Notes: a model not told the origin generated them from the letters alone. DNA of 7,100 bases from Pseudomonadota bacterium (GCA_021847165.1 JAJZUH010000101.1:1-7100), one strand, 5' to 3'. Positions 1-5,921 are shown, counted from the first letter of the stretch. Numbers and translations are program-made.

Positions 1-501
1 CTGCAGGAACAGCGCCACGCCCATGAACAGGATAGCGATCACAGTGGTTGCAATCCAGAACGCGGCATCGCCGGGCAACACGCTGCGGACGGATAGCGTC
101 CCCAGGTCCGGGCCGAGCATGGACGCCATGGAAGGGTAGGCGATGGCAAATACCAGCGATCCGCACACACCGCCGACGATACCGGCCAGCGCATCCAGAT
201 TGCCCTGCCCCAGCGAAATCACGACGGTGCCCGGGCAATAGCCCAGAATGGCCATGCCGATGCCGAACAGCAAACCACCCGCGATGACGCCGGTCAGGAT
301 CAAAGGTTTGACATGGTATTCCGCCCAGCCAAAATAAATCTCCGCCTGCAACAACAGCGCCCCCAGCCCCATGGCAAACGAGATCGTTTTGGCAATGGTC
401 AGATTCTGCAGCACCGCCATCCCGGCGATGGTATCGAATCGATTCAGACGTGCATATTGCAGGATTGCGCCAAACGCGAATCCCCAGATGATGGTTCCCA
501 T
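1..501 (-). CDS. YeeE/YedE-family sulfur transporter, C-terminus cut by the window edge
   Basis: An inner-membrane protein of the YeeE/YedE (DUF395) family, whose characterised members (TsuA type) carry thiosulfate or related sulfur compounds. The first 167 residues are present and the frame is still open at base 1. Hydrophobic segments lie near residues 37-57, 67-87, 104-122 and 149-166. The family's cysteine motif appears as GYCPGT with Cys89; in TsuA such membrane cysteines are proposed to relay thiosulfate. The ATG at 501-499 is the only in-frame start after an upstream TGA and follows a good AAGGAG Shine-Dalgarno (508-513). It is the fourth gene of the putative sulfur operon, 136 bp after the DsrE gene. 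Import or export of a sulfur species made or held by the neighbouring periplasmic proteins is inferred. Whether it is the short (about 140-180 aa) or long (about 350-400 aa) form cannot be decided here. Confidence 0.88.
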   Translation of the reverse strand, partial: MGTIIWGFAFGAILQYARLNRFDTIAGMAVLQNLTIAKTISFAMGLGALLLQAEIYFGWAEYHVKPLILTGVIAGGLLFGIGMAILGYCPGTVVISLGQGNLDALAGIVGGVCGSLVFAIAYPSMASMLGPDLGTLSVRSVLPGDAAFWIATTVIAILFMGVALFLQ

Positions 502-535
502 ACGCCACTCCTTCGCACAATCAAGAACGCCCCCA

Positions 536-549
536 TCATGCCGGCATGA
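536..549. repeat. Perfect 14-bp palindrome upstream of the YeeE/YedE gene
   Basis: TCATGCCGGCATGA reads identically on both strands and ends 35 bp before the YeeE/YedE start codon, in the 136-bp gap after the DsrE gene. It has no loop and no T-run, so it is not a typical terminator. It could be a small operator or chance. The rest of this gap (502-637) contains only the transporter's ribosome binding site and nothing else I can support. Confidence 0.35.
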
Positions 550-637
550 CGTTGCATGAAGGGATCACTTACAGGACACGCGGCCTTCCCGCAGGCGCAA
601 CGATACGGCTGCGAAATCCTGCGGCGACATTGCCGTG

Positions 638-1162
638 TCAGTTCACCGGATCCACAACATAGTGTTTGCGGGCCTGCAGGTAAGCCACTTCGGCAAAACC
701 GGACGGGACGATGTCGGCCTCGGTCACATGGTAAAGATTGTGGAAATCGATGCCCTGTTCACGCAGGGTGTTGTCGCACACCTTGAACTGGACGCCCATC
801 CCTTTCAGTTCATCGATCTTCTTCTGAATCTGTTCGTCCGGATTCTTGAGCAAGGTCACCCCCTTGGCGTAAAGCACCACAGCAACGTTCATCTTGCCTT
901 TCCAGGCATCGGCCGCCTTCAGACCGTTGGTGATGTTGCGCAGCTTCATGCCCTGGATTCCTTTGTCGTCCGATGTGAGCGGCACGACGATGTTCAGCTT
1001 GCCGAACGAATCATGCTTGACGTTCGGTTTGACATATTCGCTCCTGGTCTCGGCAGCGGGAGCGGCCGCAACGGGCGCATCTGCGGCGGATGCAACTGGG
1101 ACGAGCAGCGCCGCCAGTGAAGATGCAATGAATGCGAGTGCCAGTTTTTTCTGAGTTTGCAT
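638..1162 (-). CDS. Secreted DsrE/DsrF-like family protein
   Basis: A 174-residue protein with a clear Sec signal peptide: a lysine near the start, a hydrophobic core at about residues 8-24, and a likely cut after VASA at about residue 26. An Ala/Pro-rich linker follows, then a DsrE/YchN-like alpha/beta domain (about 53-172) with the family-style strand VAVVLYAKGVTLL (93-105) and an internal helix. The only cysteine of the whole protein is Cys129 in QFKVCDNTL. It occupies the type of place where DsrE-family sulfur carriers bind persulfide, so a sulfur-carrier role is plausible but unproven. The start chosen is the ATG at 1162, which has GAGGAG in front and begins directly with the signal peptide; the frame opens further to 1354 but that extension has no secretion signal. 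It lies 104 bp after the binding-protein gene in the sulfur operon. Confidence 0.88.
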   Translation of the reverse strand: MQTQKKLALAFIASSLAALLVPVASAADAPVAAAPAAETRSEYVKPNVKHDSFGKLNIVVPLTSDDKGIQGMKLRNITNGLKAADAWKGKMNVAVVLYAKGVTLLKNPDEQIQKKIDELKGMGVQFKVCDNTLREQGIDFHNLYHVTEADIVPSGFAEVAYLQARKHYVVDPVN

Positions 1163-1266
1163 GTGTTTCTCCTCGTTTATGTGACGTTTAAGAACATCGA
1201 CCGCCGTGCAGCAATCTTCTCCGGTTGGCGAATCAGCGCCGATCCAAACGCGGGCGCCTCCCGGCA

Positions 1267-2301
1267 TTATTTCGGCACTTCCCCCTGATACGACTTGAAT
1301 CCGAAACGGCCGAAGATCTCTTGTGCTTCCGTCGACTTCAGGAATTCGATCCACTTCCTGCCCTCGGCGCGATGCGGTGCTCCCTTGACCATTGCCACGG
1401 CGTAGATGCCGGTGGCATTCTGCTCGTCCGGAATGGCCACATGGCCGATCGGGTTCCCCGCCTGTTCCTGGAAGATTGCCTCCGACTGCCAGGTGACGCC
1501 CGCATCCGCCTTGCCCTGCATCAGGTAGAGCGGGGATTGGCGATGGTGGATATGGGTCAGCAGGGTCTCGCCGTTCTTGACCTTGGTCTCATACACGGCG
1601 CGCACCAGTTCTTCGCCACCGGCCTTGGCCAGGCTGTTTTTGATCTGGCGGCCAATCCCCTCGAATGCGGGATTCGGCATGACCAGGCGCACACCGGGTT
1701 TGCCCAGGTCGCTGAGGCTGGCTATCCTGGCCGGATTGCCTTTGGGTACCATGATGGTGAGCGTATTGGTCGCATACGGGATCGCGGGACCCACGGCATA
1801 ACCTTCCTTGATCGTGCTGTCGATCCTTCTCAGCCCGGCGGCATACACATCGGCGCGGACGGTCCAGGTCATGTTCCCCACGGTGATGGTGCCGCCCTGC
1901 TTGATCTGCTCGGCGAGCAGGCCGGGAGGGATGGTCTCGTAATAGATCTTGCCCTTGAGTTCGGGATGCTTCTTCTCGAACGCCTGGACCAGCGGAGCCA
2001 TGGCAAAGTAGTAATTGCCACCGACGAAGATCGACAGCCGAGGATTGATCGGATTGCCGTGGAAGTCGGGCAGGTTGTCGACTTCGGGCACCGTGAATTC
2101 CAGCTCCCGGGATACCACCGGATTGTTCTCGCCATGACTCCAGGGCGGATACACCCCGAGCTCCTGGTCGGCCGCACAGGCGGGCGTAATACCCCCAATC
2201 GACTGCGCCAGGATGCCGGCCGCAATCACCGGCAGCGACGCCGCGACGAGCTTTCGACGGAATATGTTTGTTGCGCTCGAAACTACACCAGCTGAAATCA
2301 T
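1267..2301 (-). CDS. ModA-like periplasmic substrate-binding protein, orphan
   Basis: A 344-residue type 2 periplasmic binding protein related to the molybdate/sulfate binder group. The N-terminus has a twin arginine (RRKLV, residues 15-19), a hydrophobic stretch and a likely cut after PACA (43), so Tat export is possible. Residues 44-86 form an unusual tyrosine/tryptophan-rich extension before the binding fold. The fold starts at RLSIFVGGNYYFAM (88-101) and includes the NPAFEGIGRQI region (210-220) and HHRQSPLYLMQGKADAGV (252-269). The ATG at 2301 is preferred because GGAGGA lies just upstream; a GTG at 2319 would add six residues but would place that Shine-Dalgarno inside the gene. It begins 45 bp after the cytochrome gene. 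No ABC permease or ATPase is present nearby, so it may bind a sulfur oxyanion for its neighbours rather than feed a transporter. The ligand cannot be read from sequence. Confidence 0.85.
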   Translation of the reverse strand: MISAGVVSSATNIFRRKLVAASLPVIAAGILAQSIGGITPACAADQELGVYPPWSHGENNPVVSRELEFTVPEVDNLPDFHGNPINPRLSIFVGGNYYFAMAPLVQAFEKKHPELKGKIYYETIPPGLLAEQIKQGGTITVGNMTWTVRADVYAAGLRRIDSTIKEGYAVGPAIPYATNTLTIMVPKGNPARIASLSDLGKPGVRLVMPNPAFEGIGRQIKNSLAKAGGEELVRAVYETKVKNGETLLTHIHHRQSPLYLMQGKADAGVTWQSEAIFQEQAGNPIGHVAIPDEQNATGIYAVAMVKGAPHRAEGRKWIEFLKSTEAQEIFGRFGFKSYQGEVPK

Positions 2302-2346
2302 GAACTTCCTCCGTTCCACATTGAATGATGAGCAATAACCTGCCGG

Positions 2347-4386
2347 TCAATACCGGGCGTCCGTCGGTTTGCCGCCTTTGGGCCAATCCTTGCGCTTGTC
2401 CGCGAAATCCGGCCGCGGCATGTGCGTGAAGTATTGCGCGACGTCGACCGCTTCCTGGTCGGTCAAGCCGCCCTGGCCAAGCGGAAAATTCCGCGTATTG
2501 GATATCGGCATGTTGTTCTTGACGAAGGCCGCGGCGGTATAGGTCTTTGCGATGCCGGCTCCGATATTGAAGGACTGTTTGCCCCAGAGCGGCGGGAACA
2601 CATACCTGCCGTCCGCCTGCTTCATCCCCTCTCCCTTGTCGCCGTGGCACACGGCACATTGATCCTTGTAGATCTTTTTGCCGTTCTCCACATTGGGCAC
2701 GATCGACTTGTCGATCTTGCCGACTCCGCGCCCAGGAATCGCTTCGCTCTCCTTGAAATTCCCCTTCATGTTGTCCATGTAGGCGATCATGGCCTGCATC
2801 TCCACGGAATCCCTGTCCAGCGGTTTGCCGTTCATGGAACGCCGCATGCAACCATTCACCCGATCCTTGAAGTCGATGATCTTGCCGGCACGCGGCGCAT
2901 AGGACGGGAACAATGCGGAAATCCCGACATACGGCGCCGCATGCTCCATGGTGCCGCCATTCAGGTGGCAGCTGTTGCAGACCAGTTCGTCGCCCACCTG
3001 CCCGGGCAACAGCGCCTTGGTCTCCGTCATCAGCCGCATGCCATAGATCAGCTGGTCGGCATTCGGGCTCGACAGCATCGCGGCATAGCGCGGCACCTCG
3101 AACGCGGAGGGCTTGGCAGGTTTGATGCCGATCGCTGCGCGTACTTTACCGACATCGTCTGCAGTGACAGGAACGCCCTGATTGCCCCACTGGGTGCGCA
3201 CGAAGGACACGATCTCCGCGAGTTCCTGATCACTCAGCTTGTTGTAGCCGGGCATGAAGAAAGCGCGCTTGGCATCTGCCGTCTCGGCCGATTTCCAGCC
3301 GCTCAGGACCACATGGATGACCGATGTCGGATCATGCGACTGCACCGAGGAATTGTCGGCCAGCGGCGGGAAGAACTTATCCATGCCACGCCCGTCGTTC
3401 TGATGGCAGGTGGCGCAGAACTGCACATACCCCAGGCCACCGCGCGTCTTATACAGATCGCCTTCCCCGGCTTGCGCAACCGCCTTCGGCTTGATCGCAT
3501 CCGACTCCGCATTGGCCGGCAGGGTATTCAGATACTCGCCGATGGCGGAAAGATCGGCATCGCTGAAATGCTGGGTACTGAAATGCACGACTTCGGTCAT
3601 GGTGCCGTAGGCAGTGGCATGACTGTTGTGGCCAACCTTGAGGAATCTGGCGAACTCGGATTGCGGCCACTGATTGTGCAGACTGACCGCATGCCAGTTC
3701 TCGATGGTCGATCCGGCAAGGAAATCCTTGCCGCCATCGCCATCCTGGGTCATGGTCTTCTCTTGCATCGCAAACCCGCGCGGCGTGTGGCAGGAGCCGC
3801 AATGTCCCAGTCCCTGGACGATATAAGCTCCGCGATTCCATTGCGCCGACTTGGCGGGATCGGGCTTGAACGATGCATCGTCGAGGAACGCCGCATTCCA
3901 GAACTTCAGCCCGAAACGCATGCTGAACGGCCACTGCATGTCGTTTTCCCGGTTCGGCTGGCTGACCGGGCTGACCCCATGCATCACGTACGCATACAGC
4001 GCCTTCATGTCCTCCGCATCGACCTTGGCAAACGACGGGTAAGGCATCGCCGGGTACAGGTTATGACCATCTGCCGCCACGCCTTTGCGCATGGCGCGAT
4101 CGAATTGCTCAAAGGTGTAATTGCCGATTCCGGTTGCGGCATCGGGAGTGATATTGGTCGAATGGATAGTGCCGAACGGCGTCCTGAATTCCTGCCCGCC
4201 CGCCATCAGCTTGCCGTCCTGCGCCGTATGGCAGGCGATGCAATCGCCCAGCCGGGCAAGGTATTCACCGCGCCTGATCTGCTCGCCTGTCGGCATGTCC
4301 TGCGTTGCGGAGAATACCGGGTGTGCCGACAGAAGGGCCATCAACAACACGCCCGCATAGTATGTTCGCCCGAATCCGAATGCCAT
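2347..4386 (-). CDS. tsdA: Five-haem cytochrome c: AdhB-like tri-haem module fused to TsdA thiosulfate dehydrogenase
   Basis: A 679-residue periplasmic protein with a Sec signal peptide (about 1-27). Residues 30-405 resemble the tri-haem cytochrome subunit of PQQ-alcohol/gluconate dehydrogenases, with haem sites CIACH (49), CGSCH (196) and CATCH (324) and candidate Met ligands at 114 (PAMPY), 263 and 378 (FMPGY). After a linker, residues about 441-660 match TsdA: CNSCH (470), the DRVNGC segment with Cys513 equivalent to the unusual cysteine ligand of the TsdA active-site haem, RRSMNGKPL, CAVCH (577), VFPPLWG (597-602) and Met626 in NNMP as probable ligand of the second haem. TsdA oxidises two thiosulfates to tetrathionate; some members also work in reverse. 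The N-terminal arm probably takes up the electrons, as the separate TsdB cytochrome does elsewhere. The ATG at 4386 is chosen because it follows GGGGAGAG and opens the signal peptide; the frame extends to a GTG at 4608 without one. First gene of the sulfur operon. Confidence 0.93.
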   Translation of the reverse strand: MAFGFGRTYYAGVLLMALLSAHPVFSATQDMPTGEQIRRGEYLARLGDCIACHTAQDGKLMAGGQEFRTPFGTIHSTNITPDAATGIGNYTFEQFDRAMRKGVAADGHNLYPAMPYPSFAKVDAEDMKALYAYVMHGVSPVSQPNRENDMQWPFSMRFGLKFWNAAFLDDASFKPDPAKSAQWNRGAYIVQGLGHCGSCHTPRGFAMQEKTMTQDGDGGKDFLAGSTIENWHAVSLHNQWPQSEFARFLKVGHNSHATAYGTMTEVVHFSTQHFSDADLSAIGEYLNTLPANAESDAIKPKAVAQAGEGDLYKTRGGLGYVQFCATCHQNDGRGMDKFFPPLADNSSVQSHDPTSVIHVVLSGWKSAETADAKRAFFMPGYNKLSDQELAEIVSFVRTQWGNQGVPVTADDVGKVRAAIGIKPAKPSAFEVPRYAAMLSSPNADQLIYGMRLMTETKALLPGQVGDELVCNSCHLNGGTMEHAAPYVGISALFPSYAPRAGKIIDFKDRVNGCMRRSMNGKPLDRDSVEMQAMIAYMDNMKGNFKESEAIPGRGVGKIDKSIVPNVENGKKIYKDQCAVCHGDKGEGMKQADGRYVFPPLWGKQSFNIGAGIAKTYTAAAFVKNNMPISNTRNFPLGQGGLTDQEAVDVAQYFTHMPRPDFADKRKDWPKGGKPTDARY

Positions 4387-4660
4387 TTCTCTCCCCTTGT
4401 TTTTGAAAACCCGATACAGGTGCTGCACGATACCGCGGGAGAAATTCAAACCGGCACCAGGTACACACTGCGCACAAACTGCGCGACGACTTCGCAGCAG
4501 CACCGCGTCATGTCCGAAGCAATTGATTACCCCGCCCGGCAATTGCGGGCGTCGATCCGCCATGCCGTGATCGGGATCCATGCGCTGGCACCGACGGTGC
4601 ACATTCACGCCATGCGCGGGTACCCGTATATCCGTTTATTGTTTTCTCCCCTTGCTACGG
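4387..4660 (-). promoter_or_regulatory. Predicted long 5' leader of the tsdA fusion gene
   Basis: If transcription starts near 4660, the message has a leader of about 274 nt. It contains no convincing gene. Several short hairpins can be drawn: GCGCA/TGCGC (4470-4484), GCCCG/CGGGC around a GCAATTGC core (4534-4550), GCACC/GGTGC (4588-4600) and the palindrome CGGGTACCCG (4617-4626). The true ribosome binding site region (CAAGGGGAGA on the minus strand, 4390-4399) is repeated exactly at 4645-4654 close to the predicted 5' end, but no start codon follows the copy at a useful distance. I recognise no known riboswitch. A closer promoter could exist, which would shorten the leader. Confidence 0.35.
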
Positions 4661-4666
4661 GACGGC

Positions 4667-4672
4667 ATGTTA
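4667..4672 (-). promoter_or_regulatory. Candidate -10 element for the sulfur operon
   Basis: TAACAT on the minus strand matches TATAAT at four of six positions, including the conserved first T, second A and final T. The start site it implies is about 4660-4661, which puts the centre of the upstream palindrome (4702.5) about 42 bp away. No good -35 box is visible; the place where it would fall is covered by the operator, as is normal for class II CRP/FNR-activated promoters. Confidence 0.5.
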
Positions 4673-4686
4673 GGCAAACGAATCGC

Positions 4687-4718
4687 GGCGGGTCTGTGAC
4701 ATACGTCACACACCCGCC
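4687..4718. promoter_or_regulatory. 32-bp Crp/Fnr-type operator palindrome
   Basis: The arms are GGCGGGT, one unpaired base, TGTGAC on the left, and GTCACA, one unpaired base, ACCCGCC on the right, around a four-base centre in which the middle TA is symmetric. Only two base pairs of the 16 are mismatched (4694/4711 and 4701/4704). The core TGTGA (4695-4699) N6 TCACA (4706-4710) is an exact match to the CRP half-sites. It lies between the regulator gene and the tsdA fusion, about 42 bp upstream of the predicted operon start. No T-run follows on either side, so a terminator is unlikely. Binding by the adjacent Crp/Fnr protein is inferred. Confidence 0.75.
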
Positions 4719-4753
4719 ATCAAATGGTCGATTACCCGCGCAACAAAACAAGG

Positions 4754-4781
4754 TCATTCCGGAGCTGCGATCTCCGAATGA
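4754..4781 (-). terminator. Possible terminator hairpin downstream of the Crp/Fnr gene
   Basis: TCATTC(C)GGAG pairs with CTCCGAATGA around a seven-base loop: ten base pairs with one bulged C. On the minus strand the stem is followed by a moderately T-rich stretch (CCTTGTTTTG), about 125 bp after the regulator's stop codon. This could end the regulator transcript and isolate it from the sulfur operon promoter further on. The tail is not a clean T-run, so termination is uncertain. The rest of 4719-4905 holds nothing I can support beyond a tiny plus-strand reading frame noted among the findings. Confidence 0.35.
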
Positions 4782-4905
4782 AAAAGGAGTGTTAAAGATG
4801 CGTATGGAATGGGTTAAATGAGAAGTGCGATGCGAACAGTTGATCGCGAGAACTGCGAATAGGCAGACGACGATTGATCCGCGCTATCCGCGCAAACAAT
4901 AAACG

Positions 4906-5574
4906 CTATTGAAGCGAACAGTATTCAGTCAAGGAATTCGCCTCGACGATCTCGATCTGCTCGCGCTCCAATCTGATCCAGCCCTTCTCTGCGAAGCTCT
5001 TCAGCAGCCGGCTGACAATCTCGCGCACGCTGCCAAGTTCGTCGGCCAAAGCCTGATGCGTGGTCTGGAACGGGCTGGGCTTATTCGCCAGCAGCGCGGC
5101 GAGACGCTGATCCAGTTTCTGGAAAGCGATGGCCGAAAGCAATTGCATCAGGTCTGCCAGGCGCTCGGAGAACATGCCGAAGATGTAATCCTGGAATGGT
5201 TTGTGTTGCGCCAGCAGTTTTTCGAACATGTCGGGCGATATCGCCACCATCACGGTATCCAGTTCGGCAATCCCGCGCGCCCGATAATTCGCGCGCCCCA
5301 ACAGGCAGCTGCTGGAGAGAATGCAACTGTCGCCGGGAAACACTCGATACAAAGGCAACTCGCGGCCATTTGCCGACGCCTTGATGATGCGGATGCTGCC
5401 GGACAGCAGCAGGGGAAAACCCTGGCAAGGCTGGCACTCGTCGAACACGATGGCTCCGGCAGGAATACTCAATTCGTTTGCCGACGCAAACAATGCATCC
5501 CGATCGGCGGCACTCAGCTCGCGCAGCATGGCGTATTGCGACAACACACGCGATGTCGTATCGATATCAAGCAT
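4906..5574 (-). CDS. Crp/Fnr-family transcriptional regulator with paired sensor cysteines
   Basis: A 222-residue regulator of usual family length. An N-terminal cyclic-nucleotide-binding-type beta barrel (about 12-125) is followed by the long dimerisation helix (about 128-155) and a winged helix-turn-helix (about 170-212). The recognition helix SVREIVSRLL keeps Arg184, Glu185 and Arg189, aligning with CRP Arg180, Glu181 and Arg185, which read TGTGA. The phosphate-binding loop of CRP (GELGLF...RSA) is replaced by GDSCILSSSC, so cAMP binding is unlikely. The FNR N-terminal iron-sulfur cysteines are also absent. Instead there are C47-x2-C50 and C84-x5-C90, plus Cys219 near the end, suggesting a thiol, persulfide, metal or redox signal. 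The ATG at 5574 has only a weak upstream GGA. Encoded directly upstream of the sulfur operon, whose promoter carries a matching palindrome; control of that operon is inferred. Confidence 0.9.
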   Translation of the reverse strand: MLDIDTTSRVLSQYAMLRELSAADRDALFASANELSIPAGAIVFDECQPCQGFPLLLSGSIRIIKASANGRELPLYRVFPGDSCILSSSCLLGRANYRARGIAELDTVMVAISPDMFEKLLAQHKPFQDYIFGMFSERLADLMQLLSAIAFQKLDQRLAALLANKPSPFQTTHQALADELGSVREIVSRLLKSFAEKGWIRLEREQIEIVEANSLTEYCSLQ

Positions 5575-5604
5575 GGCAATCCAATTTCATTTTGCAGTCA
5601 GGCA

Positions 5605-5621
5605 GCCCCGGGAATCGGGGC
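5605..5621. terminator. Strong GC hairpin between the small gene and the Crp/Fnr gene
   Basis: A perfect six-base-pair stem GCCCCG/CGGGGC with a five-base loop lies 20 bp after the small gene's stop codon and 30 bp before the regulator's start. There is no T-run after it on either strand, so it is not a canonical intrinsic terminator. It could be an attenuating or message-stabilising hairpin that lowers read-through into the regulator gene. Confidence 0.4.
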
Positions 5622-5641
5622 GGTCCACTGGCGGAACCCGA

Positions 5642-5881
5642 TCAGCCTTCGATCGCCTTGATCTTCGCCACAGTCTGATCGATGGCGTCTTCGCTCAAGC
5701 CGAACGCCCTGGCGATCAGGTCGCGATGTTCCTCGATCAGGCCCAGCACATCGTTGATCGAGGTGCAGGCCTGGATCTCCGCCTTGATACTCATGATCCT
5801 GGGCAGATCGAACAGGCCCGGAATCTTGTCGCCGCTCTTGAGCGTGTTCTCGATGATACGGGTGATTTCTTCCTTGTTCAT
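5642..5881 (-). CDS. Small helical protein of unknown function
   Basis: A 79-residue (or 84-residue) cytoplasmic protein that I do not recognise. There is no signal peptide and no membrane segment. The sequence is rich in charged and aliphatic residues and reads as four or so helices: NKEEITRIIENTLK, a short turn with PGLFDLPRI, IKAEIQAC, INDVLGLIEEHRDLIARAFG and DAIDQTVAKIKAI. It has one cysteine, in IQACTS. The ATG at 5881 is preferred because it opens the first predicted helix and has a weak purine-rich stretch (GGAAAG, GAG) upstream; the in-frame ATG at 5896 has none. It follows the old yellow enzyme gene by about 25-40 bp, with an AT-rich stretch (TATATTTTTT) between, and precedes the regulator by 67 bp. 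Helical repeats and codon use look like a real gene, but any function would be a guess. Confidence 0.7.
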   Translation of the reverse strand: MNKEEITRIIENTLKSGDKIPGLFDLPRIMSIKAEIQACTSINDVLGLIEEHRDLIARAFGLSEDAIDQTVAKIKAIEG

Positions 5882-5921
5882 ATTCTCGCTTTCCATACGT
5901 CAAATCAAAAAATATATCCCG

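Noticed and set aside
1178..1194. TGTGA followed by six bases upstream of the DsrE gene, considered as a second Crp/Fnr site
   Set aside because: The right half reads AGAAC rather than TCACA, so there is no palindrome.
1163..1354. N-terminal extension of the DsrE-family gene to 1354
   Set aside because: It would overlap the end of the binding-protein gene and bury the signal peptide 64 residues inside the protein. The ATG at 1162 has GAGGAG in front.
1225..2295. A 356-codon plus-strand open frame opposite the binding-protein gene
   Set aside because: Antisense shadow; the minus strand encodes a well-formed periplasmic binding protein with signal peptide and ribosome site.
1589..2851. A 420-codon minus-strand frame overlapping both the cytochrome and the binding protein
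   Set aside because: It is an out-of-frame reading of two real genes, rich in Arg, Gln and Gly, with no signal or motif.
4387..4608. N-terminal extension of the tsdA fusion to a GTG at 4608
   Set aside because: The extra 74 residues have no secretion signal or domain, while the ATG at 4386 has GGGGAGAG and opens a signal peptide.
4536..4608. A minus-strand mini-frame starting ATG TGC in the tsdA leader (about 25 codons)
   Set aside because: No ribosome binding site and no run of repeated codons typical of a leader peptide.
2422..4821. A 799-codon plus-strand open frame opposite the cytochrome gene
   Set aside because: It is the antisense shadow of a GC-rich gene. The minus-strand frame has five CxxCH motifs, a signal peptide and clear TsdA homology; the plus-strand translation resembles no family and is Arg/His-rich.
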